The notes under the pieces are model-generated. The model had not been told where the DNA came from, ran no database searches, and worked only from the letters and a program-made list of their open reading frames with translations. From assembly GCA_008330645.1 (NCBI GenBank), contig VLTN01000010.1, positions 558,001 to 622,000 on the forward strand: DNA of 64,000 bases. Reading direction: 5' to 3'. The translations under genes and the position numbers were made by a program. This document shows positions 47,415-57,362 of this stretch, piece after piece. How positions within the stretch are numbered: position 1 is the first letter of the stretch; each line of letters starts with the position of its first letter. This DNA comes from Cafeteria roenbergensis (taxonomy: Eukaryota; Sar; Bigyra; Bicosoecida; Cafeteriaceae).

Positions 47415-48382
47415 TCACAAGTCGTCAATGTCAGCCTCGTCGAACTCGAAGGCCTCGCCTGCGTCGTCGGCAGAGGCCTCAACCCCGCCCCCGGCATCAG
47501 GTGCCGCCTCGACCACGGTTGCATCCTCGTTCATCTCGCCCAGGAACTTCTCCGGGATGTCCCCGCGCTTCCTCAGCGCGCGGGCCTCCTCAGGGGTGTA
47601 CTTGTGCACCACGTCGGCCTTGTCGTCAGCCGTCATGCCGGCGCGAAGCGAGATCAGCACAACGTCTTGGGGGCGAACGTAGACGCGGTTGCGCATGCGG
47701 CCACAGATGAGGCAAGTGCGCTTTACCGAGTCCGTGCAAGCCACGCTGATGCGGCCCTGCCCCAGCATCTTAAGAACCTTCCCGTAGACTGCGGGCCAAG
47801 CAGCGGCAAGCGTGACACGGCGGCCGTTCGCAACAAGTGCGCGCACAGCATGGCTCGCCATTGATGGAGGCTCGTGCCAGGTGCCAACGAGCGCGCCTGG
47901 CGAATGTTCCAGCACGAGACGAGGCGCGAAGCTGCAGCCCAAAGCTGTCCGCCGAGCGCCCCCGGCCGCTTCTCCCCGGAGACCCGCGGCACACTGCCGC
48001 AACCCGACCCCGCAAGCATGGTTGCCCCTGCAAGGGTGGGAGCCCGCTGCCGGGCCGAGGGCACGCCGGCAGGGAGCGCCAGGCGGCGAGGTGGTTCGTT
48101 GGAAACCCGGGCTGGACTTCCCCAAGCGCCCAGCTCGACTCCCTCTGCCCAGCCATTGGGCCGCTTGGCGACCAAATGGAGCGCATACACTGCCGGACGA
48201 TAGGCAGCCATTCGCCGCGGCGCCTGGAGAGAGCAGCGCTGACAGCTTTTGAACGCCCTCGCAGGAGCACTCTCACCTTGGTCCTCGGTCTTGAAAATGA
48301 GCTCGCGCGTGCGGGCCATCATCTCGGCGCGCTTGCTTCCGCCGCGTTTGCTGCTCTTGCCTTTGCCGCCGCGGCCGGGCAT
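47415..48382 (-). CDS. EIF1A: Translation initiation factor eIF1A, two exons
   Basis: eIF1A binds the A site of the 40S subunit, promotes ternary-complex recruitment and scanning, and acts with eIF1 and eIF5B. Exons 48382-48277 and 47788-47415 join in phase 1 across a 488-bp intron to give 159 residues. The first exon encodes the basic N-terminal tail (MPGRGGKGKSSKRGG) and RELIFKTEDQ. The second starts VYGKVLKMLGQGR, the OB-fold entry, and continues with MRNRVYVRPQDVVLISLR and DDKADVVHKYTPEEARALR, all close to the family. The acidic C-terminus ending EADIDDL is the usual eIF5B-contacting end. Length and layout match typical eIF1A. It is divergent from the helicase gene. Confidence 0.96.
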
Positions 48383-48647
48383 GCTCCTTGCGTTTCTGGA
48401 GGGGTCGATTGTGTGCCTGGCTCGTGGGCGACGCCCGCTCGAGGTCGAAGACAATTTCGGCTCTGCTGCCTTTGGCTATTGTTGGCGCTGCACAAGCATT
48501 GGCAAAATCGAAAAATAAGCCGCTCACTCCGGGCGCACGTCTGCCCCCCACGCGGCGAGCGGCTCTTGTGGGCCCGGCGCCTGGCCCTTGCACGACCACA
48601 GCCTCTTCTCGAGCTGCCGAAACACTCTCGGTCGCGCTCCGGCCAGA
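48383..48647. promoter_or_regulatory. Divergent promoter spacer, eIF1A / NYN-helicase
   Basis: 265 bp between two divergent start codons, so the promoters are shared or back to back. No core promoter element was recognised. The placement pairs a constitutive translation factor with an RNA helicase gene. Confidence 0.5.
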
Positions 48648-51600
48648 ATGGCCGCAAAGCGCCAGCTCGACAGAGAGCGAGACCTCCTGGCGCGTGCTGG
48701 CGGGCGTACCAATGGCCTGTCTGGAAATTCTCCCCGCCCAGGCCTCGCACGAGATGCTGTTGCGCGTGGTGCAGCGGGCGGGGACGCGCTTGCGTCCCAA
48801 GAGCCCAGCGAGCTTCCTGCCGCCCCCAGGCCGGCGCGCCTCGCGGAGGCGCGGCCGGATCGCGTCCAGCAACAGGCCAGACCTGCGCAACGCCGTGATC
48901 CGCTCGCATCTGGGCGGGCGGTGTCTCAGTCACCAGGTCGGCCGGGCTCCGCGCGAGCGCCCGCTCGTGTGGTCTCTCGGCCGGGTGCTGCAGTTGCGCT
49001 GCCCGACCTGCGCAGCGGGTCGCACGCAGCCGCTCCCCACGACGCGCTGCCCGACCCTCGCCTTGCAGAGTTGCGGGCTGACGTCGACATCTTGCGCGCA
49101 GCGTGTCCCGAGTTTTCCGTGAGAGAGGCGGCCGTGGCGGTGCTCACTGGTGAGGTCATCGGCGTCGCCATCGACTACAGCAACATTGCCTACAGTGCCA
49201 GCAATTTCTTCGATGCGGCACTGGACGTGAGTGAGCTTGTCAATGTCATCCAGCGCGGCAGGACGTGGGTCCCAAACCACCGATCCGCGGCAGGGTCGTC
49301 GACAACGGCAAGGTCGCCATACTGGCAGGCCACTCTGGAGCGCAGGGGCTATGCGGTGCGCGTCGAGGCGCGGTCGACCGGCGAATCGGAGAAGTTCGTC
49401 GACGACTGCGTTCAGAACATGGCGCGCGCATTCGTGATAGAGGCCCAGAAGCAGCAGCGTCGAATTGCGAAGTTGTCAGCCGAGAGAGACAGACCGCCTC
49501 CGGAGGTCAAGTTCGTCCTGGTCCTGGCCACCGGGGACGGCAACTGCAGCGGACGGTCAATGCACGACAGGGCGTCCTTTGTGCACGTGGTTCGGTCGGC
49601 GCTGGACTTGGATATGCCAGTCGAGCTCGTGAGCTGGACGAAGAGTCTGAGCGGCAACTTCAAGCGGCTTCAGGCGGAGTACGAGGAGCACCTGCTGCGA
49701 ATCGTGCCCTTGGACTGCAACGCCTCCGTCGACGTGACCCGCCTGCTGCGGTGGAACACTGCTGCGGCGGGCGCCACTGCGTTCCGCAACCACGGCCTTG
49801 CTCGAGTATCAGTGGCTCGCGGGGCGGATGGGGTGCCTGAGGTGTCGTCGGACATCCTGCGGACCGTGGACGCTCTATTGGGCGCGCGCGCGGAGCCAAG
49901 CCGCGCGGAGCCAAGCCACGCCGACCCTCTGCCTGACGATCCGGCCCGTCCAGAAACGCCCCGCGCCAAACCCGCCCAGCCGTCCGGCGTTCGTGTGGCG
50001 AGCGGTCCTGTCAAGGTTCGTGCCCTGCTCACCCGCGCCCTCAGCGCGGAGAGTGACCGCTCGGACGGCGCGCTCGATGCTTCGCCGGCCGTCGCAAGCT
50101 CCGCTCTCGGACTCGTGGACAGCGCCGCGGCTGAAGGGACGCCCATGCAGCTGAGCGTGGAGTTCGACTCGGTCTCGGCCCGGAAGTGGGTGCGGAGGCT
50201 GGCAGCCGCCTTTCCCATGGTTGAATCGGCCATGGAGGCGCACCTGAGCAACGTTGTCGCGCTTGAGGAGGCCCTGGAGCGAAGCCAGCTCGTTCCGACC
50301 GACGAAGGTCTCGACCGTTTTGAGGCCGAGGCGCAGGTCCTGGAGGAGCGCCTGCGGTCGCTGGGCTCGCAGCGAGTGGAGTGTGAGCAGTGGCTGACCA
50401 GGTGCGCCTCAGAGCGCGACAGGCGCTTGTTCAGCGGAGACAGCGAGGCGGCGGTGACCGCCCAGTTCCAGGGGCGCATGTCGCGTGAGGCCCTCCGGCT
50501 CAAGGCTGGCTTGCCGTTCTTGGGACACCGGCGCGTGATTCTCGAGCAGCTCTGGACCCAGGAGTCGCCCTTTCTGGCGATTGCCGGAGAGAGCGGCTGC
50601 GGCAAGAGCACACAGACGCCCGCGCTGCTGGCCGAGTTTGGCATTGTTGCGCCTGAGCACGGAAAGCGCTTGTTGGTGACAGAGCCCAACGCCACCGTCG
50701 CGCGAGCGCTTGCCGAGCGGGTCGCCAGCGAATGGCAGTGCGAGGTTGGGGAGTTCGTGGGCCTTGACGTCCCAGGCTTCGTGCGCGTCTCTCCTGACAC
50801 CTGCATCGTGTTCAGCACGCACGAGAGGGTGCTTCGTCGGCTCACCCTGGACATCAGTGAATGCGCCAGCGAGGAGGGGGGGGCGTGCGTGGCCACGAAC
50901 CAGCGCGACGAGCTCGGAGACAGCCTGGTATGGGGCTCGGGAAGCACGGACCCTGAGCTGCACGCCTGGCTCAAGTCGCGAGGCAAGCTGGCCAGCGAGC
51001 GGCCGGAGGATGCCATCGTCCCGTACGCGCTGGGCGACTTTGGGGTCGTGCTCGTTGACGAGGCGCACGACAGGCCCATGGAGGTGGACTTGCTCCTGGG
51101 GCTCGTCGCGCAGACCTGCACCAGCCGGACGAACGACGCTGGTGCGCCCGACCTGCGTCTCCTGGTCGCCTCCGCGTCTCTGGACGATGAGCGTCTCGCG
51201 CAATACCTGGGGGACTGCCCGGTGGTGTCGATTCCTGGGCGGCGCTTCCCGGTGACGGCGCACCACACCAGCATCGACGCAGTGATTGCGGACCGTGAGG
51301 CCAAGCTGCGCGCGTGGTCGCCGGAGGCCGCTGTGAGCGGGGCAGCCGGCGCAGCGTCGGCGCTGCACGTCGCCGGCGTGGAGCCGCACAGCGACGGCGA
51401 CCTGCAGACGACTCGTGCTGTGCGTGCCACCTGCTGGCAAGCCTTCCGAGAGGCCATGCGCGAGTGCTCCGAGGACGGCGCAGGGGCGGTGGTTCTCGCA
51501 TTCTTGCCGTCAGAAGACTCCCTCTCTCTCGCGGAGGCAGACCTCGCCTGGCTGTTGCGGTTCGCGGCCGCAGGGCGAGCTGCTCCTCCGAGGGCTACCA

Positions 51601-54600
51601 GCATGCTTGTGCAAAGCCTCCGCAGCGACGCGAGCCCTCAAGAGCAGCACGCAGTGCTCACTGGCGGTGGCGGGCACGGGGTGCGCGTGGTGCTCACGAC
51701 CAGCATCGCGGAGACGTCGCTGACGATTGCGGGGGTCTCTGTGGTTGTGGACTGCGGGCTGGAGTCCGTCGTCATGTACGACCGGGCGCAGCGCATGGAC
51801 GCCGCGCGCGTCGTGCCCATCTCCAAGTCGAGCGCGCTGCAGCGGCAAGGCCGCGCCGGCCGAACCCGGCCCGGCAGGTGCGTCCGGTTGTTCACGGCCG
51901 ATGAGCTCGAGGCCATGCCCAGCCAGCGGGTGCCCGAGCTCCTGCGCTCAGACCTCAGCCACTCTGTGCTGCGGCTGTTGGCGGCCGGTGTTGACCCGCT
52001 GCGCTTCCCTCTGGTGCAAGCGCCGCCAGTGGCTGCGATCGTGGACGCCGTGAGCACCCTAGAGCTCTTGGGTGCTGTGGAGCTTTGCGAGGATGGCCCA
52101 GAGGGGCTCGCCGTCGCAGCAACGGGCTTTGGGGAGATTCTGCATGCCTTTGGCCTCCCGCCGATGGTCGCAGCCATGGTGCTCAAGGGCGCGACTGAAA
52201 ACGGCTACGCCCAGGCCGCGGTCGAGGCCGCAGCTGTGTTGGCGGCAGGCGACGAGAGCTTGCTGTCTGCCTCGCACTCGTGGCCGGAGATCCTCTGGTC
52301 GAGCTATGGCGACGTCGTCACCGCTGCTCGGTTCTACCGCCTGTGGCGCTCAACTCGCAGCCACGCAAGGCGACGCGAGCTCTGCGAGCTGGCTGGCGTC
52401 AAGCCCGCGACAATGGTGAATGCCCGCCGGGTCGAGGAGGAAGCCTGGGCGGTGCTCGGCCACCTGGGGCTTGCTGAGCGTCCGGAGGGCTGCATGGAGA
52501 TGCGCTGCGAGGTCGCAGCGATCAGAGCCAGCGAGGGTCGTGGTGGGCCCGCTGCTGCATCTCCGCAGCCGGCGGTCGCCTCGCAACCGCAGGAGGATGG
52601 CTGGACACAGGTGGGGAGCGGGCCGCGTGGGGGGGGCATTGGGGCGCGACTCCTCGCCTCGCCGTCGCCGTTCGCTCCGCTGGGGGACGACGGCGATGCC
52701 AGCCGCGACGGCATGGCGGACAGCTTGCCGGCTTGGACACCGTCTCCGCCCAAGGCCCACAGGCTGCCTGCTGACCTGCGGAGCGTGTTCAGCGCCGCAG
52801 AGGAGCGCGCGCTGGCCAAGTCAATTGTCGGCGGCTTCTTCCTGCAAGCGTGCCACAGCAACGGCCCGGCAGGGTCGGGTTACACCCTTGTCCGGCACGA
52901 AGCAGCACGCGCAGCCGACCTTGCGCTGGCTGTGCGACGCGCGCAGCGGATGCGCGGCGTGTCGGACCACCAGCCCTCGAGCGACGAGGCTCCGCGTCTG
53001 GCAGCGGAGGCCCCCGATGTCGCGGCAGATCCCCCGGCCACAGTAGTGCACCCTCACCACCTGAGCGTCATGTCACGACTCAGCGGCTCTATCGCGCCGT
53101 CCATCGTTTTCATCGGCTTGCAGCGGGCTGGCCACAACTATGCGCGCGGCATCACCGAGGCCAGGAGCGAGTGGCTCCACGACGCAGCTCCTGACCTTTT
53201 CCCGCCCAGGCCACCACCCAGTCCGCTCGCGAGCCACCTGGTCGCTGTGCGCTCTGATGCCGTCAGGGAGCTCCTGGCGGGGCGCGCGGGCTCCAGGATC
53301 GGGTGGCTTGAGCAGCGCCTAGCGCCCATGTCGGTGATTGACACGGATCCGAGAGACCATGCCGGAAAGGCGCTTCCGGGGCAGTGGCGAGTCTGGGCGC
53401 CTGCAAGTGACGTGGACGTCGCGGCAGCCACACTGAATGACGTTGTGTCCCAAGCGCAAGCGCACGCGCAGCGTGAAGCGATCGTGCTGGCATCGGGTCG
53501 AGCGCGAGGCGTTGTGGGTGCTGGAATGGCGCTGCAGCAGCTTCTGCCGATCGCAGACGACCCTACGATTTCCTTGGCCGCCAGTGCGTCGCTCCTCGAC
53601 GGTCCGAGGGACAACCCTTTATCATGGTCGGCTCTGTTCGAAGCGCTCAGGATCCGAATCTCGGCGATGCTTGAACGAGCACAGGCCCGGGCTGTGGTTG
53701 CCGGCAACCACATTTACCACGCCGTGGACGGACTTGCGGACCCGTCAGCAGGTTGGCAGCGCGCGGAGCTGAAGGGCGGCAGCGTGACGAGCTTGCTGCC
53801 TTTTGGGGAGGACCGCCTCCCGCCGAGGTCCTGGGCCGACCTGGCTGCCTTTGGCGCAGTGGGGTCGACGCTTCTGGAGTGCCAGGAAGCAGGCATGTCC
53901 GCACCCGGGAGGGAAGACTTGGCGCGCGAAAGGCTGCTCCTACGCTCGCCAGACGACCGCGATGGCATTGAGGCAGATGAGGCCGGCGACGCGCTCCTCT
54001 CGCAGCTGGCTCGCGAGGCGGCGAGCAGCGTGGATGCGCGTGACACGGACAGGTGCAGGGAACTGGCGCTGAGGGACTCACCGCCGCGCCTTGAGGCACT
54101 CCCAGCCGGCTGGCGCCGCAGCACCTTTGCCAAGGCGGAGCTGGTCGCGATCACGCAGCGTATTGCTGCGCTGCAGAGCAGGCCGTTCCTATTCTGGGCG
54201 CCTACGCCGTCGTCTGGGGCTAGGCGCGCAGTGGCATCGGTGATCCTCGTCACTCCAAGCTTGCGCCACGTTGTGTCTCACGCCATAAAGCAGCTGTCCC
54301 GGGACCTTGCCAGTGCATCTCGCTCCCAGACTTCTGGGCACCTCCCCGAGCGAGGGGCGGCTCAAGGTTTGCAGGTCTCTGCGCTGTCGACAGCGGGACT
54401 TCCCGCCATCCCCGCTGAGGACAGCGATGGGAACGCGTCTCTGGAGCTCGTGTCCCAGCCACGCCTTGAGGCGCCCAAGGGCCTGGAGCCTGCCCAATAC
54501 GATGGCATCCCCACCTCCGAGACCGGAGCGCAGCTCCGCCGCCGAATGCCGCGCTCCGCCAAGCAGACGTGGAGGTCGGACCTGGAGCCAGCTCGCTTCT

Positions 54601-57128
54601 CGCTCGTCCGCATGGCGTGGCGGGTCAGGAGCGAACGGCGGTTGGTCACGGTGCTGCTGGTGCCCAACCGGGACGCCGGCCGACTGCTCGAGCTGGACGT
54701 TCCGTCGGAAATTGCAAGGATCCGTGGGTCGGTGCCCTTGACCGCTGCTGCTGCCAGTGGCGCAGGGCACGACGCCCCCGCTCCCGCTGCGTCGTCTGTG
54801 CCCTGCTTTTGGTTGACCATCCGCCGCGCGTCCCCAAGGTCTGTCGCCGTGGCAGTGTCGGGCCTGCCGTGCGCGGTTGGCCCGGAGGCCGGAGCGGTGT
54901 TCGGATTCAGGGTGCTTGAGTCCTTGGGAGCCGAGTCTGCGGGTGTCACAATCGTCAAGACGGCGCTGATGAGGCCGCTCCTGGCTCGCGAGGCGGAGCT
55001 AGAAGAGGCGGCACGCTTCGGGGTGCCCGGAGTGCCGGCAGCGCCCAGTGATGTAGGAGAGCAGCAAGCAGCGTTCGCTGCCTTCGGCCCGCACGAATGG
55101 GTCACGGTTCCTTGCAGCGAAGTGAGGCGCCAAGCCGCGATGCGGGGGCCGGTCTCGCCTGCATCGGAGTTCCCTCCCCAGTGGCACCTTCCGCCTGAGC
55201 TGTCTGACCTCCCTGCCTCTGCGCTTGAGCCCGCTGCCCGCCTTCCCGGGCTGGGAGAGGACGAGCTGTTGCTGCCTGGCGGCCCTGAGATGATGAGCGG
55301 ACGGGACTGGCACGCTGACTTGAAGCGGCGGTCAAGCGCCGCAGAAAATGGTTTGTCCACAGCCGATGCAGCCCTCGTCAACACAACGTGCGCCGAGGCG
55401 CTGCGCCGTCTCGCCTCCCTCACCAGTGTTCTCTCTCACGAGGTGCTTAGTCTGCGCGACGGCGTCGTGGTGATGCAAGCGCGCGTGCCCGCGGACCGTC
55501 GAGCTGCAAGCGCCGCTGTGGCCCTCAACAAAATGTCGGACCTGGCACCCGGCTGTCGGCTCTTCGCTCGCTGTGAGCTCGCGTGCGCTGTGCAGTTGCC
55601 GTGCTTGGCGCTGCGGTTCTTCGTGCAAGACCTCCGAGGCCTGTGGGCGCACCTCAACGGCTACTCAGGCGACAGCGCACGCGCGGACGGGTTCATGCGC
55701 CCGGATGGAGAGGACGCCATGCGCCACAACTACGATGGCTGGCGCGGCGACGGCGAGGCGACGGTCCCCGCAGAGGAGCGTGTCCGCCTGGGGGGGGGGC
55801 TGCAGTGCATGGCCACCAGCTGCTCGTCCAGCTCCATGTTCGCCGCCGGGGAGGTCTGGGTCTCGAGTGCGTCACCGGCCGCGCTGCGCACTGCCCACCG
55901 CTTCTTGAAGACACTGCTCGGGCGATCCGCGCTCGGAGACCCGCACTCGGGCAAGCAGCTGAGCGGGGAGGACTGCGTGCGGCTGCTGGACAGCAGCGGG
56001 CCGCTTCAACGCCAAGTCGTGAGGCTCGCCAAGACCAGCGGGCTGTTCATCACCAAGACCTTCAAGCGCGACGCGGCGGAGGTCTGGGGCCCCCCTGCTC
56101 GGGCGGCCGCCTTCTGCGAGCAAGCGCTTGAGCTGGCTGGCATTGGTGCGTCGGCAGCCGCATCGGCCCGGGTGGAACTTGCACCCGGGGCTGTCGACAT
56201 TGCGGTCGACATTGGGGACAAGCGCATGGTCGCGGCCGTGGCACTTGCTCGGCGGGGTATCGACCCGGCCGACGCGCTTGAGCGAGTCGCTGTCCCGCCG
56301 CTCGATGAAGCCCTCGAAAGCCTCAGCATTCGGGTTGTCCCACAGGAGTGTGCCATCGAGGTGCGGACGCGCGATGCCCGCCTCAGTCAGTCCACGGCGG
56401 CGGCCGTGTCTCGCCTCGTCCAGGCGGCGGCAGTGCAGGCCAGGCGGCTGCAGTCCTCATCCTCAGCCACTGGCAGCGCCTGCGAGCGGCACTGCGATGC
56501 GTGCAGGCAGCCCCTTGACGCCATGGCGGGTCACACCTGCCTGTGTTCGCATTCCTTCCACGCCAAGTGTCTAGGGGACGCCATCAAGGCCACTGCCAGG
56601 GGAGCGGCAGTCTGCTGCACAGCTTGCGCCGAGCCTTTGGTCCTCGCGGACATTCGAGCTGCCATTGGCGAAGGTGGGCTCCGGAGCCTGGCTGCTGCGG
56701 CAGTCGCGCATGCAGCGGCGGGCGCGGCGACGGGGGCCGCAGCTGCTGGGGCAGGGGGAGCCGCAGCTGCTGGGGCAGGGGGAGCCGCAGCTGCTGGGGC
56801 AGGGGGAGCCGCAGCTGCTGGGGCAGGGGGAGCCGCAGCTGCTGGGGCAGGGGGAGCCGCAGCTGCTGGGGCAGGGGGAGCCGCAGCTGCTGGGGCAGGG
56901 GGAGCCGCAGCTGCTGGGGCAGGGGGAGCCGCAGCTGCTGGGGCAGGGGGAGCCGCAGCTGCTGGGGCAGGGGGAGCCGCAGCTGCTGGGGCAGGGGGAG
57001 CCGCAGCTGCTGGGGCAGGGGGAGCCGCAGCTGCTGGGGCAGGGGGAGCCGCAGCTGCTGGGGCAGGGGGAGCCGCAGCTGCTGGGGCAGGGGGAGCCGC
57101 AGCTGCTGCGCCCCATGGCCGGGCCTGA
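48648..57128 (+). CDS. NYN-domain DExH RNA helicase with C-terminal RING, DEAH11/12-like
   Basis: A single frame of about 2,826 residues from the ATG at 48648; the frame opens at 48588. Residues about 185-350 resemble a NYN/PIN-like RNase domain: VIGVAIDYSNIAYSAS, EKFVDDCVQ, VLVLATGDGN, PVELVSWTKSLSGNF. A DExH helicase follows: GESGCGKST near 647, DEAH at 804-807, SAS motif III, TTSIAETSLTI, and QRQGRAGRTRPG near 1064, then an HA2-like winged-helix region. About 1,200 less clear residues come next. At about 2616-2665 a RING-type Cys/His cluster (CDACRQPL, CSHSFHAKC, CCTACAEPLVLADIRAAI) closely matches RING1 of plant DEAH11/12 helicase-RBR proteins. IBR and RING2 are absent; 15 GAGGAAAA repeats fill the C-terminus up to APHGRA. 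It probably acts in RNA processing or decay, possibly with E3 ligase ancestry. Confidence 0.88.
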   Translation: MAAKRQLDRERDLLARAGGRTNGLSGNSPRPGLARDAVARGAAGGDALASQEPSELPAAPRPARLAEARPDRVQQQARPAQRRDPLASGRAVSQSPGRPGSARAPARVVSRPGAAVALPDLRSGSHAAAPHDALPDPRLAELRADVDILRAACPEFSVREAAVAVLTGEVIGVAIDYSNIAYSASNFFDAALDVSELVNVIQRGRTWVPNHRSAAGSSTTARSPYWQATLERRGYAVRVEARSTGESEKFVDDCVQNMARAFVIEAQKQQRRIAKLSAERDRPPPEVKFVLVLATGDGNCSGRSMHDRASFVHVVRSALDLDMPVELVSWTKSLSGNFKRLQAEYEEHLLRIVPLDCNASVDVTRLLRWNTAAAGATAFRNHGLARVSVARGADGVPEVSSDILRTVDALLGARAEPSRAEPSHADPLPDDPARPETPRAKPAQPSGVRVASGPVKVRALLTRALSAESDRSDGALDASPAVASSALGLVDSAAAEGTPMQLSVEFDSVSARKWVRRLAAAFPMVESAMEAHLSNVVALEEALERSQLVPTDEGLDRFEAEAQVLEERLRSLGSQRVECEQWLTRCASERDRRLFSGDSEAAVTAQFQGRMSREALRLKAGLPFLGHRRVILEQLWTQESPFLAIAGESGCGKSTQTPALLAEFGIVAPEHGKRLLVTEPNATVARALAERVASEWQCEVGEFVGLDVPGFVRVSPDTCIVFSTHERVLRRLTLDISECASEEGGACVATNQRDELGDSLVWGSGSTDPELHAWLKSRGKLASERPEDAIVPYALGDFGVVLVDEAHDRPMEVDLLLGLVAQTCTSRTNDAGAPDLRLLVASASLDDERLAQYLGDCPVVSIPGRRFPVTAHHTSIDAVIADREAKLRAWSPEAAVSGAAGAASALHVAGVEPHSDGDLQTTRAVRATCWQAFREAMRECSEDGAGAVVLAFLPSEDSLSLAEADLAWLLRFAAAGRAAPPRATSMLVQSLRSDASPQEQHAVLTGGGGHGVRVVLTTSIAETSLTIAGVSVVVDCGLESVVMYDRAQRMDAARVVPISKSSALQRQGRAGRTRPGRCVRLFTADELEAMPSQRVPELLRSDLSHSVLRLLAAGVDPLRFPLVQAPPVAAIVDAVSTLELLGAVELCEDGPEGLAVAATGFGEILHAFGLPPMVAAMVLKGATENGYAQAAVEAAAVLAAGDESLLSASHSWPEILWSSYGDVVTAARFYRLWRSTRSHARRRELCELAGVKPATMVNARRVEEEAWAVLGHLGLAERPEGCMEMRCEVAAIRASEGRGGPAAASPQPAVASQPQEDGWTQVGSGPRGGGIGARLLASPSPFAPLGDDGDASRDGMADSLPAWTPSPPKAHRLPADLRSVFSAAEERALAKSIVGGFFLQACHSNGPAGSGYTLVRHEAARAADLALAVRRAQRMRGVSDHQPSSDEAPRLAAEAPDVAADPPATVVHPHHLSVMSRLSGSIAPSIVFIGLQRAGHNYARGITEARSEWLHDAAPDLFPPRPPPSPLASHLVAVRSDAVRELLAGRAGSRIGWLEQRLAPMSVIDTDPRDHAGKALPGQWRVWAPASDVDVAAATLNDVVSQAQAHAQREAIVLASGRARGVVGAGMALQQLLPIADDPTISLAASASLLDGPRDNPLSWSALFEALRIRISAMLERAQARAVVAGNHIYHAVDGLADPSAGWQRAELKGGSVTSLLPFGEDRLPPRSWADLAAFGAVGSTLLECQEAGMSAPGREDLARERLLLRSPDDRDGIEADEAGDALLSQLAREAASSVDARDTDRCRELALRDSPPRLEALPAGWRRSTFAKAELVAITQRIAALQSRPFLFWAPTPSSGARRAVASVILVTPSLRHVVSHAIKQLSRDLASASRSQTSGHLPERGAAQGLQVSALSTAGLPAIPAEDSDGNASLELVSQPRLEAPKGLEPAQYDGIPTSETGAQLRRRMPRSAKQTWRSDLEPARFSLVRMAWRVRSERRLVTVLLVPNRDAGRLLELDVPSEIARIRGSVPLTAAAASGAGHDAPAPAASSVPCFWLTIRRASPRSVAVAVSGLPCAVGPEAGAVFGFRVLESLGAESAGVTIVKTALMRPLLAREAELEEAARFGVPGVPAAPSDVGEQQAAFAAFGPHEWVTVPCSEVRRQAAMRGPVSPASEFPPQWHLPPELSDLPASALEPAARLPGLGEDELLLPGGPEMMSGRDWHADLKRRSSAAENGLSTADAALVNTTCAEALRRLASLTSVLSHEVLSLRDGVVVMQARVPADRRAASAAVALNKMSDLAPGCRLFARCELACAVQLPCLALRFFVQDLRGLWAHLNGYSGDSARADGFMRPDGEDAMRHNYDGWRGDGEATVPAEERVRLGGGLQCMATSCSSSSMFAAGEVWVSSASPAALRTAHRFLKTLLGRSALGDPHSGKQLSGEDCVRLLDSSGPLQRQVVRLAKTSGLFITKTFKRDAAEVWGPPARAAAFCEQALELAGIGASAAASARVELAPGAVDIAVDIGDKRMVAAVALARRGIDPADALERVAVPPLDEALESLSIRVVPQECAIEVRTRDARLSQSTAAAVSRLVQAAAVQARRLQSSSSATGSACERHCDACRQPLDAMAGHTCLCSHSFHAKCLGDAIKATARGAAVCCTACAEPLVLADIRAAIGEGGLRSLAAAAVAHAAAGAATGAAAAGAGGAAAAGAGGAAAAGAGGAAAAGAGGAAAAGAGGAAAAGAGGAAAAGAGGAAAAGAGGAAAAGAGGAAAAGAGGAAAAGAGGAAAAGAGGAAAAGAGGAAAAGAGGAAAAGAGGAAAAAPHGRA
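56746..57109 (+). repeat. 24-bp coding minisatellite, about 15 copies
   Basis: About 15 tandem copies of a 24-bp unit (gccgcagctgctggggcaggggga) show essentially no variation. In the helicase frame they encode Gly-Ala-Gly-Gly-Ala-Ala-Ala-Ala repeats. Because the unit is a multiple of three and lacks stops, all six frames stay open here, which creates spurious antisense reading frames. The near-identity of the copies indicates recent expansion or homogenisation. Confidence 0.95.
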
Positions 57129-57362
57129 CTTTCGACTGCGTGTGGCTGGTGTGTTCCGCGATGGCAACAGCAGAATTGCGTTGCACCCTTGCACGGAACG
57201 ATGCAGGTGATCAAACCCACGCATGTCCACAGTCGCTGCTGGCCGATCCTCCTTAAATGTGACACCACGCCTTTGTGGTGCGGTCGCGTGTGAGAGGCGC
57301 CACCAAGCCCCAGAGAGGCGGAGCGACATGGCCAGGGCCAGCGTCGCGAACGCCCACTCGGC

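Noticed and set aside
56584-57186. QLRLPLPQ or PSSCGSPC repeat proteins on the minus strand
   Set aside because: These are alternative-frame readings of the helicase minisatellite with no conserved flanks.
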